From the NCBI GenBank assembly GCA_035528715.1, contig DATKYB010000064.1, forward strand, positions 1-9,057: 9,057 nt of DNA. The letters run 5' to 3'. The notes under the pieces are model-generated. The model saw nothing but the letters and a program-made list of their open reading frames with translations. It was not told the DNA's origin and ran no database searches. Position numbers and translations under genes: made by a program. This document shows, piece after piece, positions 1-6,105 of the stretch (the first letter of the stretch is position 1; each line of letters begins with the position of its first letter). The stretch is from Nitrospinota bacterium (GTDB taxonomy: Bacteria > JADFOP01 > DATKYB01).

Positions 1-382
1 GCTCCTCTATTTCTCTAGAATCTTTATCTTTCATTATATCAAGAATCTTTTCGGCCTGTTCTTCAGGAAGATGGTCAATAATATCTTTTGAATCATCATA
101 GGACATCTCTTGAAAAATATCGGCAACATTTTTAGGCTCCATCTCCCCAATTAATTCCTCTATTACTCCCCGATCTATTTCACATAAGACCTCGGCAGCT
201 AGCTTTTTATCCTGAATAAGATCAAAGATGTAATTCCTCTCTTCCTTTTCAAAATGATTTAATATACTCGCTATATCTGCCGGGTGGAGCTTGATGATTA
301 TATTTCTGATGTTGCCCTTTGCATCCCTTCTAAGGAGCCTGGCCAGTGTTTCTAAAAGCATCTTTATCTTTTGTTCTGGCAT
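1..382 (-). CDS. mgtE: MgtE-type Mg2+ channel, N-terminal cytosolic domain (partial; 3' end outside window)
   Basis: Reading the minus strand from the ATG at 382-380 gives 127 uninterrupted residues that run off the left edge. The protein begins MPEQKIKMLLETLARLL and then shows short paired helices typical of the MgtE N-terminal superhelical domain: LHPADIA at residues 32-38, AAEVLCEID around 62-70, and EPKNVADIFQEMSYDDSKDIIDHLPEE around 82-108. In full-length MgtE this acidic domain is followed by two CBS domains and a five-helix membrane pore. It senses cytosolic Mg2+ and gates Mg2+ entry. Only this first domain is visible, so a soluble protein with an MgtE_N domain cannot be excluded. An AAAAGGA ribosome-binding sequence (plus-strand 389-395) sits just upstream of the start, supporting this ATG. 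The gene diverges from the rest of the window and has its own promoter. Confidence 0.85.
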   Translation of the reverse strand, partial: MPEQKIKMLLETLARLLRRDAKGNIRNIIIKLHPADIASILNHFEKEERNYIFDLIQDKKLAAEVLCEIDRGVIEELIGEMEPKNVADIFQEMSYDDSKDIIDHLPEEQAEKILDIMKDKDSREIEE

Positions 383-403
383 AAGATATCCTTTTAAAAA
401 TAT

Positions 404-433
404 TCTATTTATTATCCAAGAAATCTATTTATT
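404..433. repeat. 10-bp direct repeat within mgtE promoter
   Basis: TCTATTTATT occurs at 404-413 and again at 424-433, 20 bases apart start to start. One copy lies in the -35/-10 spacer and the other overlaps the end of the -10 and the predicted start point of mgtE. The spacing of about two helical turns would suit a dimeric regulator. The sequence is low in complexity and AT-rich, so chance is a real alternative. Confidence 0.35.
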
Positions 434-438
434 GTCAA
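411..438 (-). promoter_or_regulatory. Predicted sigma-70-type promoter of mgtE
   Basis: On the minus strand a perfect -35 TTGACA (438-433) is followed after 16 bases by GATAAT (416-411). The expected transcription start is near 404, which leaves a leader of only about 22 bases before the mgtE ATG. That is too short for a Mg2+-sensing M-box riboswitch. The spacer contains one copy of a 10-base direct repeat (see the repeat at 404-433). Confidence 0.6.
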
Positions 439-559
439 TAGATTAATCGGAAATTTTAAATTCAATTATATATTTTTAAGACCAAAAAAGAGAGAAAACG
501 GACTAAAATAGACCACTAAATTATTATTTAAAATCAAGGGGTTAAATATTTTTTCAACA

Positions 560-587
560 AATCTATAAAAAAGGGTAATCTATAAAA
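560..587. repeat. 11-bp direct repeat upstream of the exported-protein gene
   Basis: AATCTATAAAA is present at 560-570 and exactly repeated at 577-587, a 17-base period. It lies in the 266-base gap between the divergent mgtE and the exported-protein gene, some 60-90 bases before the latter's start. No convincing -35/-10 pair was found here: TTCAAC at 553 with TAATCT at 576 is the best and is poor. The repeat could be a regulator site or merely AT-rich sequence. Confidence 0.3.
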
Positions 588-648
588 CGATTATGCCGAT
601 GATTAGGTTTGCAAAGACAATGTTAACCTTTAAAGAGAATAATAATTT

Positions 649-1173
649 ATGATGTTAAAGAAATATTTTAGGTTATATCTAAAGGGAATATTCATTCTGC
701 TTATTACTACATTATTGGCTGCTAACTCATCGTACAGTAAAATTTCAGACTCATATCAAATTCCAGAAGTATACTTATCATTCTTACTCAGTGGGAAATA
801 CAAAATAGCATTTAATTATCTAAGTAATGAAGAAGGATTTGATAAACTTACCTTTAAAAAATATATCTCAATTATCGAAGAAACCTTTAAATTAGACTCG
901 CTGTATTACAAGGGAAAAGGATATCATTTTATAAAAAGAAGCTTTGAAAATGAGAGTTTCAAAATCATCTCTCATAAATCTATAGATGGCACAGAAGTAT
1001 ATCAAGTATCATATAATTTTGAAGACACGTTACAAGACATCAATCAAAAAGACCTCATTTCTGTAATAACATGGAATATCACCAGTACTTTCTTTATAGA
1101 TAATTTAAAGATTAAACATATCACTCAGGATAAAAAAAGAAACGTTCGATTAAGAAAGCTTCAATATATTTAA
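649..1173 (+). CDS. Small exported protein of unknown function
   Basis: This encodes 174 residues that I do not recognise as a named family. Residues 1-30 look like a Sec signal peptide or membrane anchor: basic MMLKKYFRLYLKG, then a hydrophobic IFILLITTLLAA core, then NSSYS as a plausible cleavage region. The remainder would then lie outside the cytoplasm. The mature part starts with a helix of the type PEVYLSFLLSGKYKIAFNYLSNEEG. This recalls the first helix of NTF2-like/DUF4878-type lipoproteins and exported proteins ('fold in which one helix packs on a sheet'). Alternating charged and aromatic strands follow, and the tail is basic (KKRNVRLRKLQ). No lipobox cysteine is present. Start choice: two adjacent ATGs occur at 649 and 652, with an AAAGAG stretch about 11 bases upstream that is only a modest ribosome site. 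A 19-codon reading frame (593-652) ends on TGA overlapping this ATG. The gene is followed after 121 bases by the HD-GYP gene. The NTF2-like suggestion is weak inference. Confidence 0.7.
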   Translation: MMLKKYFRLYLKGIFILLITTLLAANSSYSKISDSYQIPEVYLSFLLSGKYKIAFNYLSNEEGFDKLTFKKYISIIEETFKLDSLYYKGKGYHFIKRSFENESFKIISHKSIDGTEVYQVSYNFEDTLQDINQKDLISVITWNITSTFFIDNLKIKHITQDKKRNVRLRKLQYI

Positions 1174-1294
1174 GGTTTCTAACTTAAGAAAAGAATGAAA
1201 AAATCTATTTCTGAAAAGGCTGATTCATTTTTTTTATTTTTTTTAATAGAATCAAAAATGATTAACCAAGCTATTATTAGGTATTAAAATATTA

Positions 1295-2611
1295 ATGAAG
1301 AGAGTTATCTTAACAACAATCATGATATCGATTTCCTTTTTCAGCAAAAGCTTTCAGTCCATGAAAGATTGCATAACCAATTTTATCTCCGTTCCCTTAA
1401 AATCATTAGAACGAGGAGAGGCTTCTACAAAAAATGTCAATGAATTAAATGAATTAATAAAATCCTTTAATAAGATAACCACACGATTGGAAGAAGAAAT
1501 AAAAGAGCTTGAGTTTTCCAACAACCATATGAAAAGAGTATTGTCAGAAATAGCCATGACAATGAATTTTCCTCAAGACACAGACAATATGCTTGATACA
1601 ATTCTCAATATTGCGGTCAAGGCCTTAGATGCCAAGAAAGGACTCCTTATCATAAAAAACAAAAATCACTCAGGATTGGTTATAAAATCAGCGATAGGCT
1701 ATGACAAGGGTTTGATTGGAAAAACAAAAATAAGATTCGGAGAAGGAATTGTAGGATGGGTTGTTGAAAATGGTAAACCTGTTATCCTTCCAGAAGGAGA
1801 CAAGGATAATCGATTTGAGAAAATATCTCATTTAGAATTGGAAAATCAATCAATCCTCTGCGTTCCTCTTATTCATTCGAGAAAAATCATGGGAGGTATC
1901 AGTATCAGTAACAAGATTTGCGGAAAGAAATTTTCTGATGAAGATATTATTATCCTTAACAACTTAGCCGTTCAAACTGCTGTTGCCTTAGAAAATGCCA
2001 TGTTGAGAGAAAAAATTGAAAGTACCTATTTTGAAACTATTTCAGCTCTTGCCCTTGCTGTTGAATCCAAAGATAAATATACAAGGGGTCATTCCATCAG
2101 GGTTGGTAGAATAGCCAAAACGATTGCAGAAAAAATGGATGTTGCTAAAAAGGAAATTGAAGATATAGAACATGCCGCTACTTTGCATGATATCGGTAAG
2201 ATAGGAATAGTGGATAATATTCTTCTCAATAAAGGGAAATTAACTCCTCTAGAATTTGATGTAATAAAAAGACATCCAGAGATAGGAGAAAATATTATAA
2301 AACCCGTAGCTTCTTTAAGTCAGATATGTCCTATTGTGCGCCATCATCACGAAAGGGTTGATGGAAATGGATACCCTGATCATTTAAGCGAAAAAGAAAT
2401 TCCCAGGGCATCAAGGATCCTCATTGTAGCTGATGCCTTTGATGCCATGACAAGCGATCGGCCCTACAGAAAGGCAATGGGTTTTGAAGAAGCGATTAAG
2501 GAATTAGATAGAAATGCTGGATATCAATTTGACAGGGATGTGGTTAATAATTTTATAGAATGTTTTGAAAAAGAAAATTTTCTTGTAGAAAGAGTTCATC
2601 AATATCACTGA
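1295..2611 (+). CDS. HAMP-like/GAF/HD-GYP protein, predicted cyclic-di-GMP phosphodiesterase
   Basis: The protein has 438 residues. Residues 4-16 are hydrophobic but short. Residues 30-72 (VPLKSLERG...NELNELIKSFNKITTRLEEEI) resemble a shortened HAMP helix pair. A GAF sensory domain spans about 95-235 (FGEGIVGWVVENGKPV at 148-163, the VPL strand at 190-192, and the LAVQTAVALENA exit helix at 224-235). An HD-GYP domain spans about 246-430. The metal-binding and catalytic signature is intact: H266, HDIGK at 298-302, H327, HHHERVDGNGYP at 350-361 and VADAFDAMTSDRPYR at 378-392. Such enzymes linearise or fully hydrolyse cyclic-di-GMP, usually to lower its level and promote motility over biofilm. 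Activity here is inferred from motifs. Most relatives with HAMP have two membrane helices and a periplasmic domain, and these are absent. An in-frame stop (TGA at 1259-1261) precedes the ATG, so no longer start exists. The ribosome site is weak (AGG, 13 bases upstream). The gene after it, clpB, has its own promoter. Confidence 0.92.
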   Translation: MKRVILTTIMISISFFSKSFQSMKDCITNFISVPLKSLERGEASTKNVNELNELIKSFNKITTRLEEEIKELEFSNNHMKRVLSEIAMTMNFPQDTDNMLDTILNIAVKALDAKKGLLIIKNKNHSGLVIKSAIGYDKGLIGKTKIRFGEGIVGWVVENGKPVILPEGDKDNRFEKISHLELENQSILCVPLIHSRKIMGGISISNKICGKKFSDEDIIILNNLAVQTAVALENAMLREKIESTYFETISALALAVESKDKYTRGHSIRVGRIAKTIAEKMDVAKKEIEDIEHAATLHDIGKIGIVDNILLNKGKLTPLEFDVIKRHPEIGENIIKPVASLSQICPIVRHHHERVDGNGYPDHLSEKEIPRASRILIVADAFDAMTSDRPYRKAMGFEEAIKELDRNAGYQFDRDVVNNFIECFEKENFLVERVHQYH

Positions 2612-2692
2612 AAATTTTATCTCTCAAATCCTCTAATTCTTCCATAATTTTTTAGCACTCTCTTAAAATCTAAAAAATCAGACTCAAAAAAT

Positions 2693-2721
2693 TTGCAAAA
2701 TTGAGAATTAGATATTATATT
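2693..2721 (+). promoter_or_regulatory. Predicted sigma-70-type promoter of clpB
   Basis: TTGCAA (2693-2698) and TATATT (2716-2721) are separated by exactly 17 bases. The expected start point is about 2728, giving a leader of about 48 bases before the clpB ATG. A perfect left half of a CIRCE operator, TTAGCACTC (2652-2660), lies about 33 bases further upstream but has no matching right arm. The spacing and sequence do not fit sigma-32. Confidence 0.6.
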
Positions 2722-2728
2722 AGATTCG

Positions 2729-2763
2729 TCTTTTTAGTAGCCACGGATTGTTAAATAAGAGGA
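2729..2763 (+). promoter_or_regulatory. Possible fourU-like RNA thermometer in clpB leader
   Basis: In the predicted transcript, UCUUUUUA (2729-2736) can form eight continuous pairs with UAAGAGGA (2756-2763), closing a 19-base loop. The right arm contains the AGAGGAG Shine-Dalgarno sequence of clpB. The pairs are U-A, C-G, U-G, U-A, U-G, U-A, U-A and A-U, so the stem is weak and would open with modest warming. This is the layout known from fourU thermometers, where uridines pair with the AGGA of the ribosome site. The fold was found by eye, and the leader is U- and A-rich, so chance pairing is possible. The left arm only exists in the RNA if transcription starts at or before 2729. Confidence 0.35.
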
Positions 2764-2775
2764 GAGTGAAGTCTT

Positions 2776-5373
2776 ATGAGATTTGATAAATTTACTTTAA
2801 AAGCCCAAGAGGCTGTTCAAAATGCCCAATCGATTACTGAAAAATATGAACATCAGGCATTCGACGTAGAGCACCTTTTGATTGCTCTTCTTGAACAACC
2901 AGACGGAATTGTCACACCTATCCTTCAAAAATTGGGTGTGAATCAAAGAACCCTGTTAGAACAACTAAGAGCACATCTAGAAAAACTTCCTAAAGTATAT
3001 GGAAGCGGAACAGGACAGATCTATATATCACCCCAACTGAAACAGGTATTTGATTCTGCTTTAAAAGAGGCAGAAAGGCTTAAGGATGAGTTTGTAAGTA
3101 CGGAACATCTCCTTATAGCTACTGTCGATAATAAACAAACACCGTCCTCAAAAATCTTAAACCAGCAAGGAGTGACAAAGGATAACATCTTTAAGATACT
3201 CGTAGATATCAGAGGCTCCCAGAGAATAACTGATCAAACCCCAGAGGAAAAGTATCAGGCATTGACCAGATACAGTAAAGACTTAACCGAGCTAGCTCGT
3301 AAGGATAAACTCGATCCGGTGATCGGCAGGGATGATGAAATAAGAAGGGTCATTCAGGTTCTTTCGCGGAGAACAAAAAATAATCCTGTGCTTATCGGAG
3401 ACCCTGGTGTCGGCAAGACTGCCATTGCAGAGGGTCTTGCCCAGAGGATCGTTCATGGAGATATTCCAGAACCTCTAAAAGAAAAACGACTGGTAGCATT
3501 GGACCTGGGATCCTTAGTTGCTGGTACAAAATTCAGGGGTGAATTCGAAGATAGGCTAAAGGCTTTATTGAAAGAGATAGAAAAGGCAGAGGGAGAGATT
3601 ATTCTTTTTATCGATGAACTCCATACCCTTGTGGGTGCAGGCTCAGCTGAGGGCGCCATTGATGCATCTAATATGCTCAAACCTGCCTTGGCCAGAGGAG
3701 AGCTCAGATGTATTGGAGCTACAACACTCGATGAGTATAGAAAGCATATTGAAAAGGATGCTGCCCTAGAGAGACGCTTCCAGCCTGTAATGATTCACGA
3801 ACCCAATGTAGAAGATACCATTGCCATACTCAGGGGACTGAAGGAAAAATATGAACTCCACCATGGAGTTAGAATCAAGGACTCTGCGATCATTTCTGCT
3901 GCGGTCTTATCAAACAGATATATTTCTGATAGATTCCTTCCTGATAAGGCTATAGACCTTATTGATGAAGCAGCCTCAAGGTTGAGGATCGAGATTGATA
4001 GCCTGCCCACGGAAATTGATGAGATTGAAAGAAAGATTAAACAGCTTGAGATTGAAAAAGCAGCATTAAAAAAAGAAAAGGATAAGAAGTCCAAGGAACA
4101 GCTCGAGAAATTAGAAAAAGAGTTGAAGAGCTTGAAAGAACGAAGTGAGGAGATGAAAGTTCACTGGAAAAAAGAGAAAGAGGCCATACAAACAATCCAT
4201 TCCTGCAAAGAGAAGATTGAGCAGGCAAAAACAGAAGAACAGAGAGCTGAAAGAGAAGGAAATCTTGAGAGGGCTGCAGAGCTTCGATACAGCATATTAA
4301 CAGATCTAGAGAAGAAATTAGAGGCTGAAAATAAAAGATTGGAAGAGCTTCAAAAGGATCAAAGAATGCTTAAAGAGGAGGTTGATGAAGAGGATGTGGC
4401 TGAAGTCACCTCAAAATGGACAGGAATTCCTATATCAAAGATGCTCGAGGGAGAAAAAGAAAAATTGATTAAGATGGAAGAAAGATTAAAAAACAGGGTT
4501 GTTGGACAAAACGAGGCTTTGAGATCTGTATCTAACGCAGTAAGAAGGGCGAGGGCAGGCCTTCAAGATCCAAACAGACCTATTGGTTCCTTTATCTTTA
4601 TGGGTCCTACAGGTGTAGGAAAGACTGAATTGGCAAGGGCACTGGCTGAATTTATGTTTGATGATGAAGGAGCTATGATAAGGATTGATATGTCTGAATT
4701 CATGGAAAAACATACTGTAGCCAGACTTATCGGAGCCCCTCCTGGGTATGTAGGTTACGAAGAAGGGGGTTACTTAACTGAGGCGGTTAGAAGAAGGCCT
4801 TATTCTGTTATTCTCTTTGATGAGATTGAAAAAGCACATTCAGATGTATTCAATATCCTTTTACAAATACTTGATGATGGGAGACTTACTGATGGCCAAG
4901 GGCACACAGTCAATTTTAAAAATACAGTGATTATTATGACTTCAAATGTAGGAAGTCAATGGATCCAAGATCTTGGGGAAAAAGACCATCAAGAGATCCA
5001 AAACAGGGTTTTAGAAGCCCTAAAGGCAAAGTTTAAACCAGAATTTCTAAACAGAATTGATGATATCATTATCTTCCACAGCCTCACCATGGAAGGTATT
5101 AAACAGATTGTAGAGATACAACTCAGAAATCTCAAAAAGATGCTTTTGGAGAAAAAGATAGAGATATCACTCACTGATAAGGCAAAAGAGTTCTTAGCAA
5201 AACAGGGATATGACCCTGTTTATGGTGCAAGACCGCTAAAAAGAGTCATCCAAAGAAATATACAAAATCCATTGGCATTAAAGATACTGGAAGGTGAATT
5301 TGAAGAGGGAAATAAGGTATTGATTGATGCTGATGGAAGTTCCATGACCTTTAAAAAGTCTAAAAAACAATAA
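2776..5373 (+). CDS. clpB: ClpB/Hsp104 protein disaggregase
   Basis: The 865-residue length is normal for ClpB. This hexameric cytosolic AAA+ machine threads aggregated proteins through its central pore and hands them to DnaK. Two Clp_N repeats occupy residues 1-150. NBD1 carries Walker A GDPGVGKT (208-215), Walker B ILFIDE (276-281) and arginine fingers R333/R334. A long charged coiled coil (about 410-535) is the M-domain that contacts DnaK and separates ClpB from ClpA and ClpX. NBD2 carries Walker A GPTGVGKT (610-617), Walker B VILFDE (678-683), the pore loop GYVGYEEGG (657-665), R760 in FLNRID and the sensor-2 motif GARPLKR (817-823). The first pore loop reads KFRGEFEDR (252-260), with Phe253 where E. 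coli and Thermus ClpB have Tyr. No ClpP-docking IGF/L loop was noted, consistent with a disaggregase. An AGAGGAGAG ribosome site (2758-2766) precedes the ATG. No GC-rich terminator follows the gene, so some read-through into hsp20 is possible. Confidence 0.97.
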   Translation: MRFDKFTLKAQEAVQNAQSITEKYEHQAFDVEHLLIALLEQPDGIVTPILQKLGVNQRTLLEQLRAHLEKLPKVYGSGTGQIYISPQLKQVFDSALKEAERLKDEFVSTEHLLIATVDNKQTPSSKILNQQGVTKDNIFKILVDIRGSQRITDQTPEEKYQALTRYSKDLTELARKDKLDPVIGRDDEIRRVIQVLSRRTKNNPVLIGDPGVGKTAIAEGLAQRIVHGDIPEPLKEKRLVALDLGSLVAGTKFRGEFEDRLKALLKEIEKAEGEIILFIDELHTLVGAGSAEGAIDASNMLKPALARGELRCIGATTLDEYRKHIEKDAALERRFQPVMIHEPNVEDTIAILRGLKEKYELHHGVRIKDSAIISAAVLSNRYISDRFLPDKAIDLIDEAASRLRIEIDSLPTEIDEIERKIKQLEIEKAALKKEKDKKSKEQLEKLEKELKSLKERSEEMKVHWKKEKEAIQTIHSCKEKIEQAKTEEQRAEREGNLERAAELRYSILTDLEKKLEAENKRLEELQKDQRMLKEEVDEEDVAEVTSKWTGIPISKMLEGEKEKLIKMEERLKNRVVGQNEALRSVSNAVRRARAGLQDPNRPIGSFIFMGPTGVGKTELARALAEFMFDDEGAMIRIDMSEFMEKHTVARLIGAPPGYVGYEEGGYLTEAVRRRPYSVILFDEIEKAHSDVFNILLQILDDGRLTDGQGHTVNFKNTVIIMTSNVGSQWIQDLGEKDHQEIQNRVLEALKAKFKPEFLNRIDDIIIFHSLTMEGIKQIVEIQLRNLKKMLLEKKIEISLTDKAKEFLAKQGYDPVYGARPLKRVIQRNIQNPLALKILEGEFEEGNKVLIDADGSSMTFKKSKKQ

Positions 5374-5428
5374 CTTAGTTCTAATTCCCCGAATTTTTAA
5401 AATATCTAAAATTTTTTTTAAATATTAC

Positions 5429-5457
5429 TTGATAATATTGTACTAATATATTATATT
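5429..5457 (+). promoter_or_regulatory. Predicted sigma-70-type promoter of hsp20
   Basis: TTGATA (5429-5434) is followed after 17 bases by TATATT (5452-5457). The start point should fall near 5464, leaving a leader of about 37 bases. The sequence just upstream is a run of A and T (5392-5425) that could act as an UP element. No inverted repeat resembling CIRCE is present. Confidence 0.6.
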
Positions 5458-5476
5458 GATGATAAACTAAATATAA

Positions 5477-5491
5477 TTCTTATTTAAAGGG
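5477..5491 (+). promoter_or_regulatory. Small hairpin masking the hsp20 Shine-Dalgarno; possible RNA thermometer
   Basis: UUCUU (5477-5481) can pair with AAGGG (5487-5491) across a five-base AUUUA loop. The right arm is the first part of the AAAGGGGG ribosome site of hsp20. The pairs are U-G, U-G, C-G, U-A and U-A, which is very weak. A slipped register also forms. Very short masking hairpins of this kind control some small heat-shock genes, such as Synechocystis hsp17 and Salmonella agsA. The downstream palindrome TTGATCAA (5494-5501) touches the start codon. The fold was not computed, and stability at growth temperature is unknown. Confidence 0.3.
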
Positions 5492-5500
5492 GGTTGATCA

Positions 5501-5953
5501 ATGATGTTATTAACAAAGTGGGAACCTTTTAAAGACCTAACAAGTCTCCAGGGAAGGATTAATAGACTCTTTGATGATAGCCTGATCCGCTCTAGGTTTT
5601 TTGATGATGATACGCTATCCGGGATCTGGGCTCCTGTAGTTGACGTATATGAAACTGAAAATGAGATTGTTATCAAGGCAGAAATCCCTGGTGTTTCTAA
5701 GAAAGATGTCAATGTTGAGCTAAAGGACAATATTCTGACGCTGAGTGGAGAGAGAAAAAGGGAAAAAGACATTAAAGAGGAAAACTATCACGGGAAAGAG
5801 AGATACTATGGTGCCTTCAGGAGAAGTTTTGGCCTACCTGCTCATGTTGAACACGAAAAGGTAAAGGCAAGATTTAAAGATGGTATCCTGGAGATTACCT
5901 TGCCGAAAGTTGAAGCAGCTAAACCCAAAAAGATTGAAATCGGGATAGACTAA
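5501..5953 (+). CDS. Hsp20-family small heat-shock protein
   Basis: This encodes a 150-residue ATP-independent holdase that binds unfolding proteins and keeps them available for refolding by DnaK and ClpB. The N-terminal arm has the common WEPFKDLTSLQGRINRLFDD pattern (7-26). The alpha-crystallin domain covers about 43-136, with PVVDVYETENEIVIKAEIPGV at 45-65 and the closing signature GILEITLPK at 128-136. The short tail carries the I-x-I motif IEI (145-147), which docks into neighbouring subunits during oligomer assembly. The length is typical of the bacterial class A (IbpA/HspA-like) group. Two adjacent ATGs (5501 and 5504) are possible starts. The first is seven bases after the strong AAAGGGGG ribosome site and is preferred. 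The gene has its own promoter and terminator, so it appears monocistronic. It may also receive read-through from clpB. Confidence 0.95.
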   Translation: MMLLTKWEPFKDLTSLQGRINRLFDDSLIRSRFFDDDTLSGIWAPVVDVYETENEIVIKAEIPGVSKKDVNVELKDNILTLSGERKREKDIKEENYHGKERYYGAFRRSFGLPAHVEHEKVKARFKDGILEITLPKVEAAKPKKIEIGID

Positions 5954-5985
5954 AAAAAGAGGGAGAGAAACTCTCCCTCTTTTTT
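5952..5985 (+). terminator. Intrinsic terminator after hsp20
   Basis: A perfect nine-base-pair stem, GAGGGAGAG (5959-5967) with CTCTCCCTC (5971-5979), closes a three-base AAA loop and is followed by six T (5980-5985). Seven A before the stem extend the pairing and make it potentially bidirectional. The structure begins inside the hsp20 TAA stop codon (5951-5953), so there is essentially no untranslated tail. Confidence 0.93.
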
Positions 5986-6027
5986 ATTAAAATCAGAACT
6001 TTTCCACAATTTATTTCATTTATATAC

Positions 6028-6056
6028 TTGACTCCAAATTATTAATAGATTATATT
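6028..6056 (+). promoter_or_regulatory. Predicted sigma-70-type promoter of the DHH phosphoesterase gene
   Basis: TTGACT (6028-6033) and TATATT (6051-6056) are separated by 17 bases, 43 bases after the hsp20 terminator. The expected start point is about 6063. The -10 overlaps a TTG (6055-6057) that would be the longest in-frame start of the following gene. If this promoter is the one used, that TTG cannot be the translation start. Confidence 0.6.
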
Positions 6057-6105
6057 GTTAATTTATTTTAAATTTTTGGAGCTAGACAATCCCAGAATCA
6101 TATCA

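Noticed and set aside
383-648. Possible M-box (Mg2+) or GEMM cyclic-di-GMP riboswitch in the gap between mgtE and the exported-protein gene
   Set aside because: The predicted mgtE leader is only about 22 bases, and no conserved GEMM core was found on the plus strand. A GCAAAG at 611-616 has no supporting stems.
1225-1252. Hairpin GATTC/GAATC between the exported-protein and HD-GYP genes as a terminator
   Set aside because: The stem is five pairs plus a bulged A/T extension around a T-rich loop, with no T run after the right arm.
2580-2655. Minus-strand frame beginning MEELEDLRDKIF with its ATG near 2644
   Set aside because: It runs straight into the antisense of the well-supported HD-GYP gene, and no recognisable family appears. 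Its coding look comes from A-rich sequence.
2652-2700. Complete CIRCE operator at clpB
   Set aside because: Only the left arm TTAGCACTC is present. The right-arm position does not resemble GAGTGCTAA.
2680-2730. Sigma-32-type heat-shock promoter at clpB
   Set aside because: No CTTGAAA/CCCAT-type pair with suitable spacing was found. The sigma-70-like TTGCAA-N17-TATATT explains the region better.
3453-4713. Several minus-strand open frames of 60-100 codons inside clpB
   Set aside because: They are antisense shadows of a strongly conserved gene, with low-complexity Ser/Leu-rich translations and no ribosome sites or family features.
5392-5420. Terminator after clpB
   Set aside because: The only hairpin is made of A-T pairs with a bulge (5392-5399 with 5407-5413) before a T run. 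With no G-C pairs it is unlikely to terminate efficiently, and the region is better explained as A/T-rich promoter-upstream DNA.
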